64,000 bases of DNA from Qipengyuania mesophila (GTDB lineage: Bacteria > Pseudomonadota > Alphaproteobacteria > Sphingomonadales > Sphingomonadaceae), in the NCBI RefSeq assembly GCF_019711655.1, contig NZ_JAIGNU010000001.1:1211501-1275500 (forward strand). The letters run 5' to 3'. The stretch's first letter is position 1. Each line of letters opens with the position of its first letter. Below are positions 24,734-34,904 of the stretch, one piece after another. The translations under genes and the position numbers were made by a program. The notes under the pieces were generated by a model that was not told the DNA's origin, made no database searches, and was given only the letters and a program-made list of their open reading frames with translations.

Positions 24734-26167
24734 ATGACGCACGACCACGCCCTGGAACCCCTGCCGATCGGTAGCGACGGATGGCGCGACGAGCTTCGCG
24801 AGACCTTCCGGCTCGCCTGGCCGTTGGCGCTCGCCAATCTGTTGCAGATGCTGGTTCATGCGGTCGACGTGATCTTCGTCGCCCGCCTCGGCGAACGTGA
24901 ACTGGCCGCCTCGGCACTGGGGATCGCGCTGTTCGGCCTGACGATGTGGGCCTTCACCGGGCTGGTCGGGATGGTCGCCGCCCTGATCGCCGAGGAACTC
25001 GGCCGCCGGCGTCATTCGGTGCGCGAGGTACGTCGCTCGGTGCGCATGGCGCTGTGGCTCTCGCTCGCCGCAGCGCTCGTCGGCATGGCCATCTGCTGGC
25101 AGGGCGAAGCGCTGATGCGCCTCACCGGACAGGAGGACGATCTGGCCGCACGCGCCGGCGATTTCCTACTCATCATCATGTTCGCGATGTGGCCGATGAT
25201 CGCCGCCAGCGTATTGCGCAATTTCGTTTCCGCGCTCGGCAGGCCCGTCTTTGCCACCGCCATCACCGGCGTGGCGCTCGTCGCCAGCGTCGTCTTCAAT
25301 TACGCTTTCGTTTTCGGCCATTTCGGCGCGCCCGCCATGGGCCTCGAGGGGTCGGCGCTCGCCAGCGTCTGCACCGCGATCGTCCAGTTCGCGAGCTACG
25401 TTGCTGCAATCCGCTGGGATCGGCGGCTGCGCCGCTATCGCATCTTCGGCAATTGGTGGAAGCCCGAATGGCCGCGCATGCGCGAACTCGTGGTGCTCGG
25501 CACGCCGGTGATGGTGATCATCATCGCCGAGGCCGGACTGTTCAGCGGGGCGGCGCTGCTGATGGGACGGATCGGTCCGGCCGAACTCGCCGGGCATACG
25601 ATCGCGCTGCAGATCGCGGCGCTGGCCTTCCAGATACCTTTCGGCCTCGGTCAGGCGGCGACGATCCGGGTCGGCTACCACTACGGCGCGGGCGATCGCG
25701 AGGCGATGGGCCGCGCGGGCTGGGTCGGGATTGCGATGGGCGCGACCTTCATGCTGTTTACCGCATCGTTGATGATCCTGGCGCCGGTCACGCTCCTGCG
25801 CATCTACATCGATCCGGCCCTCGCCGCGAATGCCGCGATGGTGGCGTTCGCGGTGCGCTATATGAAGGTAGCTGCCGCGTTCCAGCTCTTCGATGGCGTC
25901 CAGGCGGTCGCCGCCGGCGCCTTGCGTGGCCTGCAGGACACCCGTGTGCCCATGCTGATCGCGGTGTTCAGCTACTGGGTCCCGGGCTTCGGCGTCGCGC
26001 TCTGGCTGGGATTTCGCACTCCGCTCGAAGGCACCGGCGTATGGATCGGGCTTGCGACCGGCCTCATCTTCGCTGCCGCGCTGCTCACCTGGCGCTGGGG
26101 ACGGCGCGAGCAGCTGGAGCTCACATGCCGCCGCGCGAACGGAAAGCTCACGCCGCCTTCTGCGTGA
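24734..26167 (+). CDS. MATE family multidrug/Na+ efflux protein
   Basis: Polytopic inner-membrane exporter of 477 residues with about twelve hydrophobic segments in two homologous halves. Family features: an N-terminal AWPLALANLLQMLVHAVDVIFVARLGERELAASALG helix pair, and in the second half QIAALAFQIPFGLGQAATIRVGYHYGAG. Members exchange protons or sodium for organic cations or metabolites. The start at 24734 is the ATG nearest the conserved region; the frame opens 63 bases earlier and neither start has a strong ribosome site. Convergent with the MscS gene, with a 20-base overlap. Confidence 0.85.
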   Translation: MTHDHALEPLPIGSDGWRDELRETFRLAWPLALANLLQMLVHAVDVIFVARLGERELAASALGIALFGLTMWAFTGLVGMVAALIAEELGRRRHSVREVRRSVRMALWLSLAAALVGMAICWQGEALMRLTGQEDDLAARAGDFLLIIMFAMWPMIAASVLRNFVSALGRPVFATAITGVALVASVVFNYAFVFGHFGAPAMGLEGSALASVCTAIVQFASYVAAIRWDRRLRRYRIFGNWWKPEWPRMRELVVLGTPVMVIIIAEAGLFSGAALLMGRIGPAELAGHTIALQIAALAFQIPFGLGQAATIRVGYHYGAGDREAMGRAGWVGIAMGATFMLFTASLMILAPVTLLRIYIDPALAANAAMVAFAVRYMKVAAAFQLFDGVQAVAAGALRGLQDTRVPMLIAVFSYWVPGFGVALWLGFRTPLEGTGVWIGLATGLIFAAALLTWRWGRREQLELTCRRANGKLTPPSA

Positions 26168-26981
26168 CCTCGCGCTGAGGGAAGGGGATCGAGATTCCGA
26201 CCGCGTCGAAGCGTGCCTTGGCCGCTTCGGTGAGGTCCCAGGTCAGCCCGAGGTAGTCGGGCGTGTTGCACCATACGCGCATGCCGATACCGACCGAGCT
26301 GTCGTCGAGCGAGCTGACGAAGGCGACTGGCGCGGGGTCGGCCAGGACGCGGTCGTCCGCCTCGGCCAGCGCGAGCAGTTCGTTGCGCGCCTTCTCCATG
26401 CTGTCGCCATAGCCGATGCCGACCTTGAGCTCGAAGCGGCGGGTCGGGTGACGGTTGAAATTGACGATCGCCTGGTTCCACAGCTCGGAGTTGGGGACCA
26501 TCACGAAGAGGCCGTCGAACTGCTTGATCTCGGTGGTGAACAGGCCAATCTGCTGGACAGTCCCGGTGACCGCTCCGGCGGTGATGCCCTCGCCGACCTT
26601 GAACGGCTTCTGCACCAGGATCATCACCCCCGAGGCCACGTTCGACAGCGTCCCCTGGAGCGCGAGACCGACGGCGAGCGCCATGCCGCCCAGTGCCGCG
26701 AGGATGCTGGTCGTCTCGACGCCGAACTGGCCGAGCACGGTCACGATCACCAGCGCCCACAGCGCGTATTTGACGAGGTTGGAGAGGAAATTGGCCACCG
26801 TCGGCTCGAAGCGCGGCGAGCGGGTCATCGCGCGCTCGACCCAGCCCGATACGATCTTCGCCAGCAGCAGGCCGATGACCAGCACCGCGAAGGCGCCGGC
26901 GATGTCCATCATGTTGAGTCGCAACCACAACCAGATCTGTTCGGGAATAGTCAGCGCAGCGATGGTCTGGTCGGTGGACAT
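26148..26981 (-). CDS. Small-conductance mechanosensitive channel (MscS)
   Basis: A 277-residue MscS homologue of standard short form: an N-terminal polar helix, about three transmembrane segments, the pore-lining GGMALAVGLALQGTLSNVASGVMILVQKPFKVGE, then the beta and C-terminal domains. It releases osmolytes on hypo-osmotic shock. The start MSTDQTIAAL at 26981 is preceded by GAGGG and fits the family; the frame is open upstream. One of three MscS-family genes in this window and the one nearest to E. coli MscS in size. Confidence 0.87.
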   Translation of the reverse strand: MSTDQTIAALTIPEQIWLWLRLNMMDIAGAFAVLVIGLLLAKIVSGWVERAMTRSPRFEPTVANFLSNLVKYALWALVIVTVLGQFGVETTSILAALGGMALAVGLALQGTLSNVASGVMILVQKPFKVGEGITAGAVTGTVQQIGLFTTEIKQFDGLFVMVPNSELWNQAIVNFNRHPTRRFELKVGIGYGDSMEKARNELLALAEADDRVLADPAPVAFVSSLDDSSVGIGMRVWCNTPDYLGLTWDLTEAAKARFDAVGISIPFPQREVTQKAA

Positions 26982-27110
26982 TGGTCGCTCGGCCCTCTTC
27001 TTGGCATGTCGGGAGATGGGTTCGGGGCTGCCAGATGGGAAGGACCGCCCGCTTTCGCCAACCCCAACGCGGCACGCCTGCAAGAGTTCATTTTTTTGTT
27101 CGGCGTCCCG

Positions 27111-27139
27111 TTGACTCGTTCCGGGCGCGTCCCCAAATG
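27111..27139 (+). promoter_or_regulatory. Predicted groESL promoter
   Basis: TTGACT (27111-27116) and CAAATG (27134-27139) are 17 bases apart. The predicted start falls at or just before the CIRCE operator, the arrangement expected for HrcA repression. Confidence 0.45.
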
Positions 27140-27146
27140 CGCGCCG

Positions 27147-27173
27147 CTGGCACTCTCACCGAGTGAGTGCCAA
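27147..27173 (+). promoter_or_regulatory. CIRCE operator (HrcA binding site)
   Basis: CTGGCACTC and GAGTGCCAA separated by nine bases, the classic CIRCE inverted repeat (consensus TTAGCACTC-N9-GAGTGCTAA). It lies 39 bases before groES and indicates heat-shock control by HrcA; the hrcA gene is not in this window. Confidence 0.92.
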
Positions 27174-27211
27174 CACATGTTTCAAACTCGTAGAAGAGAG
27201 AGGTCATCATC

Positions 27212-27499
27212 ATGGCATTTCGTCCGCTGCACGACCGCGTTCTGGTCCGTCGCATCGAAGCCGAAGAGAAGACCGCCGGCGGGATCATCATTCCCGACAG
27301 CGCCAAGGAAAAGCCGAGCGAAGGCGAAATCGTCGCCGTCGGCAACGGCGCCAAGGCGGAAGACGGCACGGTCACCCCGCTCGACGTCAAGGCCGGCGAT
27401 CGCGTGCTGTTCGGCAAGTGGTCGGGTACCGAGGTCAAGCTCGATGGCGAAGACCTGCTGATCATGAAGGAAAGCGACATCATGGGGATCATCGGCTGA
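27212..27499 (+). CDS. groES: GroES co-chaperonin
   Basis: A 95-residue lid of the GroEL chamber. The start [33 protein letters not shown] contains the mobile loop; [13 protein letters not shown] is the normal C terminus. GAGAGG precedes the ATG. First gene of groES-groEL under CIRCE. Confidence 0.98.
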   Translation: MAFRPLHDRVLVRRIEAEEKTAGGIIIPDSAKEKPSEGEIVAVGNGAKAEDGTVTPLDVKAGDRVLFGKWSGTEVKLDGEDLLIMKESDIMGIIG

Positions 27500-27529
27500 T
27501 CGCCGACCCGGATGTATTTCTTCAACTAA

Positions 27530-29203
<1,674 letters not shown>

Positions 29204-29230
29204 GCCTTACCGACCAACCGGACTTACAGA

Positions 29231-29265
29231 GGCCCGGCGGGAGCGATCCCGCCGGGCCTTTCGTT
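29231..29265 (+). terminator. Terminator of groES-groEL
   Basis: A perfect 12-bp stem GGCCCGGCGGGA / TCCCGCCGGGCC (29231-29258) with a GCGA tetraloop, followed by TTTCGTT. Confidence 0.9.
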
Positions 29266-29328
29266 CGCGCAGCATCATTGGCGCGATTTTCCAAGCTTCG
29301 CCGCAACCCGCCCGGTATGCTCCATGGT

Positions 29329-30144
29329 ATGAGGGATGGGTACCAAGCCCGCCCCCGCATGGACGGTCGCGAGGATGGGTTCGAACCCCTCGCGGTGTCG
29401 AACGACAATCCCTCGCAGCCCGAAGCGCGGGAGCGCTATACACGACCGAAGCAGTCGGCGCTGGTCCGCACGGCCAAACGCCTGCGCGACCCGATCAATC
29501 GCTGGTTCGCGCGCCAGTCGCTGATCCGCGATGACGCGATCCTGCGAGCGGACCTGTTGCCCTGCCTCGACGAATTGCGCCGCAACTGGCGCGTGGTTCA
29601 GGAGGAACTCGCTCCCCTGCTCGCCGAGCGCCGGTCGATCCCCGCCTTCGGCAGCATATCACCCGATCACCGCCGTATCGCCAATACATCGGCGTGGAAG
29701 AGCTTCTTCTTTGAAGGCTATGGTTTCAAGGCAGAGGCCAATCGCACGCGCTGTCCGCGGACGGCCGCCATGCTCGACCGGGTCCCGGGGCTGGTCGTGG
29801 GCTTCTTCTCGATCATGGAGCCCGGCACCCATGTCCCGCGTCATCGCGGTCTGACCAAGGCCTGGCTCAACTGCCATCTCGGCCTGTCGGTCCCTGGGGG
29901 ACCGGAGCGCTGCGAGATGGAGGTCAACGGCGAACCGGTCCGCTGGCACCATGGCGAATGGCTCGTCTTCGACGAAACCAACGTGCATGAGGTGTGGAAC
30001 GAGACCCGCGAGCCCCGCGTGGTGCTGTTCCTGCAGGTCCCCCGGCCGATGCGCTGGCCGGGCCGCCTGGCCGCCCGGCTGCTCTACGAGATCATCCGGC
30101 GCACCGGCTTCGTCCAGGATGTGCGAAAGGCGATCGGCGCCTGA
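29329..30144 (+). CDS. Aspartyl/asparaginyl beta-hydroxylase family dioxygenase
   Basis: Fe(II)/2-oxoglutarate oxygenase of the Asp/Asn beta-hydroxylase (AspH/LpxO-like) family. Iron ligands are visible as His in HVPRHRGLTKAWLNCHLGL and His in DETNVHEVWNET, followed by the Arg of EPRVVLFL for 2-oxoglutarate. The start is uncertain: ATG codons at 29314, 29329 and 29359 are all in frame and none has a strong ribosome site; I list 29329 (271 residues). Family members act on EGF-like domains in animals or on lipid A and ornithine lipids in bacteria. The next gene is a sulfotransferase. Confidence 0.78.
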   Translation: MRDGYQARPRMDGREDGFEPLAVSNDNPSQPEARERYTRPKQSALVRTAKRLRDPINRWFARQSLIRDDAILRADLLPCLDELRRNWRVVQEELAPLLAERRSIPAFGSISPDHRRIANTSAWKSFFFEGYGFKAEANRTRCPRTAAMLDRVPGLVVGFFSIMEPGTHVPRHRGLTKAWLNCHLGLSVPGGPERCEMEVNGEPVRWHHGEWLVFDETNVHEVWNETREPRVVLFLQVPRPMRWPGRLAARLLYEIIRRTGFVQDVRKAIGA

Positions 30145-30222
30145 CGCAAGCCACCCGGCGCCTGCTTGCCCCTATCGCTCCTTGCCAGCATCTGTGCCAC
30201 TGCGGTTCGGAAGGGGACGCAC

Positions 30223-31362
30223 ATGGACAGCACAGTTCTGGCCGAGATCATCGCGCAGGTGGCTGCAGACGAAGCCTTCGAGCGCCGTCTGGCGTCCTGC
30301 GCCGACCCTGCCGAGCTTGCCGGGGTCTTGACCCTGACCGATGGTTGCACGGCAGATTGGTCGCGGGTGCTGGCCGAAGCCGCCGCCGTTCGCGATCGGC
30401 CGCCCTTGCTGCACCTCGACCGGGCGCCGCCGGGTCAATGGCTACCGGTGCAGATCTATGGCGAAGGGGGAACGCCGCGGGTCGAATGGCTGCATTTTGC
30501 CTTCGCGCCGCTCGACGAACCCTTTTTCGAACAGACGATGGCCCGGGTGGCCGCGCACCCGATCAACCTGGTGCTGCGTTGCTCGACCTCGCTCGACGCC
30601 CTGCGCGCCTTCGCAGGGCACTCCCAACCCGACGGCCTCGTGTTCCATCTCTCGCGCTGTGGGTCGACGCTGGTGGGGCAGATGTTGGGCGCCCTGGACC
30701 GGGTGACCGTGGTTTCCGAACCCCCCGTCCTCGATCAGGCGATCAAGCTGTTTCTCGACGGCGTGATCCCCGCTCGGATGGTGCAGGGGATGGCCGGTGC
30801 GCTCCTGCGCCAACGGTTCGCGGAAACGACCACACGCATCGTCAAGCTCGATAGCTGGCACACGCTCGCCCTCCCCCGTATCGCCGAGCTGTTCCCGTCC
30901 GCAGCTTCGCTTTTCCTCTTCCGCGACCCCATCGAGGTGCTGGTGTCACAGACCCGGCGACCTGGGCTGCATGCTCGGCGCGGCGGCGTGGCGCTCGAAA
31001 GCTTCGGCCTCGATGGAGCGGAGGCCATTGCGGATCGGGACTATCTCGCCTGGGTGATTGCCTCGATCGCGCGGGCCGGGCTTGAAGCGGAGCCGACCGA
31101 GCGCCTCGCCCTGTGCGACTACGCCGAGCTTCCGCAAGCGCTGGAGACGCGTATCCTGCCGCATTTCGGCATCGAGCCCGATGCTGCTGGACGAACGGCG
31201 CTCGCCGCAGCGGCGCGGCGCAACGCCAAGCAGCCCCGCGCCATCTTCGTCCCCGACGCCGCCGCCAAGCAGGCCGCGGCGGACGCCGAGCTCCGTTCGC
31301 GTGCGCTGGCGCAAGGTCTCCCGGCACTCTATGTCGAGCTGAAGCGCCGGGCCGCTGCCTAG
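30223..31362 (+). CDS. Sulfotransferase family protein
   Basis: A 379-residue protein with a C-terminal sulfotransferase-like P-loop domain. The 5'-phosphosulfate-binding motif reads HLSRCGSTLVGQML (about residues 145-158) and the later FLFRDPIEVLVSQ matches the 3'-phosphate-binding Arg/Ser region. The first 120 residues are of a type I do not recognise and could bind the acceptor. AAGGGG precedes the ATG at 30223. It follows the beta-hydroxylase by 78 bases, so they may work on the same acceptor. It converges with the DUF305 gene, overlapping by four bases. Confidence 0.75.
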   Translation: MDSTVLAEIIAQVAADEAFERRLASCADPAELAGVLTLTDGCTADWSRVLAEAAAVRDRPPLLHLDRAPPGQWLPVQIYGEGGTPRVEWLHFAFAPLDEPFFEQTMARVAAHPINLVLRCSTSLDALRAFAGHSQPDGLVFHLSRCGSTLVGQMLGALDRVTVVSEPPVLDQAIKLFLDGVIPARMVQGMAGALLRQRFAETTTRIVKLDSWHTLALPRIAELFPSAASLFLFRDPIEVLVSQTRRPGLHARRGGVALESFGLDGAEAIADRDYLAWVIASIARAGLEAEPTERLALCDYAELPQALETRILPHFGIEPDAAGRTALAAAARRNAKQPRAIFVPDAAAKQAAADAELRSRALAQGLPALYVELKRRAAA

Positions 31363-33551
31363 CCACCCTTGCGGCTCGCCTCTGCCGCAGCCACCAAGTC
31401 TTCGGGCCAGGTGACCTGCGTCTGCGTTTGCGGGTTGAACAGTCCGCCGGGATAGACCGCGCCTTCTGCGGCCGCGATTTCTTCCGCAGTGAGGTATTCG
31501 CTCGGCTCGAGCGCGAAGACGTCGAGCCCGCGGCTGATCTCGGTCGCGTAGATCCGCCCCTTGTACCAATAGGCCGACCAGTAGCCGCCGGTGACGAGCT
31601 GATCCTTGTCGATCGGACCGCGATCGAAATAGGCGATCTCGTGGATGTCCTCCGGATCGGTGAAGTCGATCACGCTGAGGCCGCCCTGGTACCAGGCCTG
31701 GACGAAGATATCGCGTCCCGGGACGGGGATGATCGAACCGTTGTGCGCGACGCAGTTCTCCTTGTCGCCCTGCGGCGCGGGCAGCTTGTAGGTCCCGCGA
31801 TAGACGAGCTTACCGTCCTCGATCCCGTAGAAAGCATCGGCGCCCCAGTTCGTCGGGTCGCCCGCCTGGCAGCGGGGCCGTCCACCGCCGCCCCATTCAT
31901 CGGTGAACAGCACTTTGGAGCCATCGTTGTTGAAGGTGGCCGAGTGCCAATAGGCGAAACCCTTGTCGGTCACGTCGTCGATCCGCTTCGGCTTCAGGGG
32001 ATCGGAAATATCGAGAATGATGCCGTTGCCCGAACAGGCCCCTGCCGCGAGGTTCTTCGCCGGGAAGACGGTGATGTCGTGGCACATGTCGGTGCGATAC
32101 GTCTCTTGCGTACCCTCGCCATGGTCGCCGCCGTGCCACAGCCCGGCGATCTCGCCGTCCTTGGCGAAGACGCGCGGCCGGTCGACGATGCGTGCTTTGG
32201 AGGGATCGGCCACGGGGATCTCGATCACGTCGATGCTGAACAGCGCGGTGTTGTCGCCTCCGACTTCGTAGCAGCCTTCCAGCTCTTCGTCGTCGCGAAC
32301 GTAGCTCGTGCCCGAATTGTAGACCACCAGCCGCTTTTCGTCGGCTTCGACGATCGAATGGGTGTGGCTGCCGCGGCAGGTCTGGACCTGGCCGACCTGT
32401 CGCGGGCGGGTGATATCCGAAATATCGAATATGCGGATACCGCGGAAACGCTCGGCGCTGACCTTGTCGTCGATGCCCTGCAGGCCGCAGTCGATGCGCG
32501 CGCGGCTGTCCTGCACGCTCATCACCAGCAGGTCGCCCGCGATCGAGACGTCACCTTGTCCGCCGGGGCAGACCACCGAGCTGACCAGCTGGGGCACGCC
32601 GTCCTCGCCGAGGCGATAGGCGTTGAAGCCATGATAGCTGCCCGCCACGAGCATATCACCCGAAAAGGCCATGTCGGTGAAGGCGAAGCTCAAGAGCGAG
32701 CCGCGCTCGCCGAACTCCGGCTTGTCCTCTTCGGCCTCCTGGCCTTCCTTGCGCGGCGACTTGGTGGCCTTTTCTTCGTCCTCGTCCTTCTTTTCCTTCA
32801 GCGGCTGTAGCTGCGCCGGGTTTTCGGGATCGAAGAAGCCGGCCGGCTTTTCGAGGCTGGCGACCTTGCGCAGATTCGAAATCGCTTCGCCAGCGTCGCG
32901 GAAACCGGGCTCGAGCGTCGCGCGCGGATCGGTCGAGAGCGTGGCGAGCGTCGCATTCATCCGGTCGATCTCGGCCTTCTGGTCGGTCACGACATCGTTG
33001 GTGAATTCGAACATCACCGGGTCGTAGGCGCTGCCCGGCATATGGTGGAGGTCGTCGACCATGGTCACCGCGCCTCGGTGGTGCTCGACCATCAGCTGGA
33101 GGAACTGGCGATCGAATGCGGTGCCGTTCGAAGCGGCGAGCTCGCGCATCTGCTCGGGCGAGGCCATGCCTTTCATCGTGTGGTGCGCATGGCCCATGCC
33201 CGGCATGGCGACCTCGAGGCCGCGGTCCTCGAGCCAGGTGCGCATGAACTTCATCTCGTCCTTCTGGCCCGCCTCGATCCGGTCGGCGGTCTTGAGAATC
33301 GCCTCGTTGTTGGTGCGCTCCTTGACCAGCTTGGCCATGTCGACCGCCTGCTGGTGGTGGACGATCATCCCCTGCATGAAGGCGACGTCGGCGGGCGAGA
33401 AGCGCGTATCGGACAGCGCGATCGCCTGCTCGGCGTCAATTACCCGAGGTGCTTCTCCCGGTGCGCCCGGAAGCACGATCGGCGTGGACTGCGCGGCAAT
33501 CGGGGCGGCGGTCGCCAGCAGGGTGGCGACCAGCGAAAGGCGTAGGATCAT
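31359..33551 (-). CDS. Secreted DUF305 and LVIVD-repeat fusion protein
   Basis: A 730-residue exported protein. After a signal peptide (ILRLSLVATLLATAAPIAAQ) comes a DUF305 domain with two copper-site-like motifs, FMQGMIVHHQQAVDMAKL and LQLMVEHHRGAVTMVDDLHHM. A charged linker (about residues 240-280, KEKKDEDEEKATKSPRKE) leads to a C-terminal region of LVIVD-type propeller blades (RGIRIFDISDITRPRQVG, NGIILDISDPLKPKRIDD, GGLSVIDFTDPEDIHEIAY). AGGGAG sits between two in-frame ATGs, so the second one (33551) is the start. DUF305 proteins are ferritin-like and often linked to metal handling; the function of the fusion is unknown. Confidence 0.82.
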   Translation of the reverse strand: MILRLSLVATLLATAAPIAAQSTPIVLPGAPGEAPRVIDAEQAIALSDTRFSPADVAFMQGMIVHHQQAVDMAKLVKERTNNEAILKTADRIEAGQKDEMKFMRTWLEDRGLEVAMPGMGHAHHTMKGMASPEQMRELAASNGTAFDRQFLQLMVEHHRGAVTMVDDLHHMPGSAYDPVMFEFTNDVVTDQKAEIDRMNATLATLSTDPRATLEPGFRDAGEAISNLRKVASLEKPAGFFDPENPAQLQPLKEKKDEDEEKATKSPRKEGQEAEEDKPEFGERGSLLSFAFTDMAFSGDMLVAGSYHGFNAYRLGEDGVPQLVSSVVCPGGQGDVSIAGDLLVMSVQDSRARIDCGLQGIDDKVSAERFRGIRIFDISDITRPRQVGQVQTCRGSHTHSIVEADEKRLVVYNSGTSYVRDDEELEGCYEVGGDNTALFSIDVIEIPVADPSKARIVDRPRVFAKDGEIAGLWHGGDHGEGTQETYRTDMCHDITVFPAKNLAAGACSGNGIILDISDPLKPKRIDDVTDKGFAYWHSATFNNDGSKVLFTDEWGGGGRPRCQAGDPTNWGADAFYGIEDGKLVYRGTYKLPAPQGDKENCVAHNGSIIPVPGRDIFVQAWYQGGLSVIDFTDPEDIHEIAYFDRGPIDKDQLVTGGYWSAYWYKGRIYATEISRGLDVFALEPSEYLTAEEIAAAEGAVYPGGLFNPQTQTQVTWPEDLVAAAEASRKGG

Positions 33552-33617
33552 TGTGTTCTCCCTCATCTGATTGCGAGGGCTAGCATCCCGGCAAGGCTTG
33601 GCAATGCCCTTCGTCGA

Positions 33618-34904
33618 TCAGCCGTATTTGCCGCGCCGGGGCCCGAGATAACCGAAGAGATAGGCGCCAACCTTGCGCATCTGGATCTCCTCGGCACCTT
33701 CGGTGATACGATAGCGGCGGTGGTGGCGATAGATGTGCTCGAACGGCTTGTGCCGCGAATAGCCGATCCCGCCATGCACCTGCATCGCGCGGTCGGCGGC
33801 CTGGCAGACCAGTCGGTTTGCCCAGTAATTGCACATGGAGACCTTGTCCGAGATCGTCTTCTCGATCTCCTCATGCGGCATGTTGTCCATGTCCCAGGCG
33901 GTCTTGTAGATCAGCAGGCGCAACATCTCGCACTGCGTGGCGAGCTCGACCAGCGGGAACTGGATCGCCTGGTTTCTCGCCAGCTCCTCGCCGAAGGGCT
34001 TCCTCTCGCGCGCATAGCGGACGCTTTCCTCGATGCAGTAGCTGGCCGCGCCCAGCGAAGAGGCCGCCTGGCGGATGCGGTTCTGGTGGACGAAGCTCTG
34101 CGCCAGCGCGAGCCCGCGGCCCTCGACGCCGAGGATCGCGCTGTCGGGCACCCAGACATTGTTGACGCTCAACCGAGGATGGTCGGTGGGCATGTTGAAG
34201 GTCCACATCCACTCCTCGATCTCGAGTCCGGGCGTGGGATTGGGCACGAGGAAGCAGGTGATCCCGCTCGCATCGCCATCTTTGCCGCCCGTCCGTGCGA
34301 ACATCGCGCAGTGGGTCGCGACATGCATGCCGGTGATCCACATCTTCTCGCCGTCGATCCGCCAGCCATCGCCCCCGTCGCGCGTCTCACGCACCGCCTT
34401 GGTCTCCATCCACGTCGCGTCGCTGCCGTGGTCGGGCTCGGTCAGCCCGAATGCGACGCGGCGCGTCCCCTCGAACCCGCCATTGATGAATTCCTGCTTC
34501 TGCTCTTCGGTCCCGAAAGTTTCGAACATGGCGACGAATGGGAAGTTGCCGACAATCGAATGCTCGTTCTGGAGGTCGTTGTGGAGCCCGAGCCCGCGCT
34601 GCGCGAAACGGTCGCGGATCACCGCCATCCACAAATTTGACCCGTCCTGGCCGCCGTATTTCTTCGGCGCCGAGAAGCGCCAGTGACCAGCTTCGTCCGC
34701 CGCCTTGCGCGCCTGCCGCAGCAGGTCTTCCCAATCGTGGTTGGGCAGCCCACCACGCTCCCAGTCAGTGCGCGCATCCTCGCGGCGATGGTCGAAGAAG
34801 CGGATGTTGTCGTCGCTGGCGACCAACGGCTCGATCGTGCCCTCGATGAAGGCTTCGAGCTCAGCGTAATAGTCCTCGAGCGCTTGGGGTATCGCGAAAT
34901 CCAT
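33618..34904 (-). CDS. Acyl-CoA dehydrogenase (ACAD10/11-like)
   Basis: FAD-dependent acyl-CoA dehydrogenase of 428 residues: FGLTEPDHGSDATWMETKA (FAD/substrate motif), WITGMHVATHCAMFARTGG, the helix-bundle RQAASSLGAASYCIEESVRYARERKPFGEELARNQ, and the C-terminal QVHGGIGYSRHKPFEHIYRHHRRYRITEGAEEIQ. Its ATG shares one base with the TGA of the upstream kinase gene (TGATG), so translation is coupled. The kinase/dehydrogenase pair mirrors the two domains of eukaryotic ACAD10/11, which remove hydroxyl groups from 4-hydroxyacyl-CoAs by phosphorylation and elimination; the same pathway is inferred here. Confidence 0.88.
   Translation of the reverse strand: MDFAIPQALEDYYAELEAFIEGTIEPLVASDDNIRFFDHRREDARTDWERGGLPNHDWEDLLRQARKAADEAGHWRFSAPKKYGGQDGSNLWMAVIRDRFAQRGLGLHNDLQNEHSIVGNFPFVAMFETFGTEEQKQEFINGGFEGTRRVAFGLTEPDHGSDATWMETKAVRETRDGGDGWRIDGEKMWITGMHVATHCAMFARTGGKDGDASGITCFLVPNPTPGLEIEEWMWTFNMPTDHPRLSVNNVWVPDSAILGVEGRGLALAQSFVHQNRIRQAASSLGAASYCIEESVRYARERKPFGEELARNQAIQFPLVELATQCEMLRLLIYKTAWDMDNMPHEEIEKTISDKVSMCNYWANRLVCQAADRAMQVHGGIGYSRHKPFEHIYRHHRRYRITEGAEEIQMRKVGAYLFGYLGPRRGKYG

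Noticed and set aside
27147..27173. TGGCAC in the groES upstream region as a sigma-54 promoter
   Set aside because: No GC element at the required spacing; the sequence is an arm of the CIRCE repeat.
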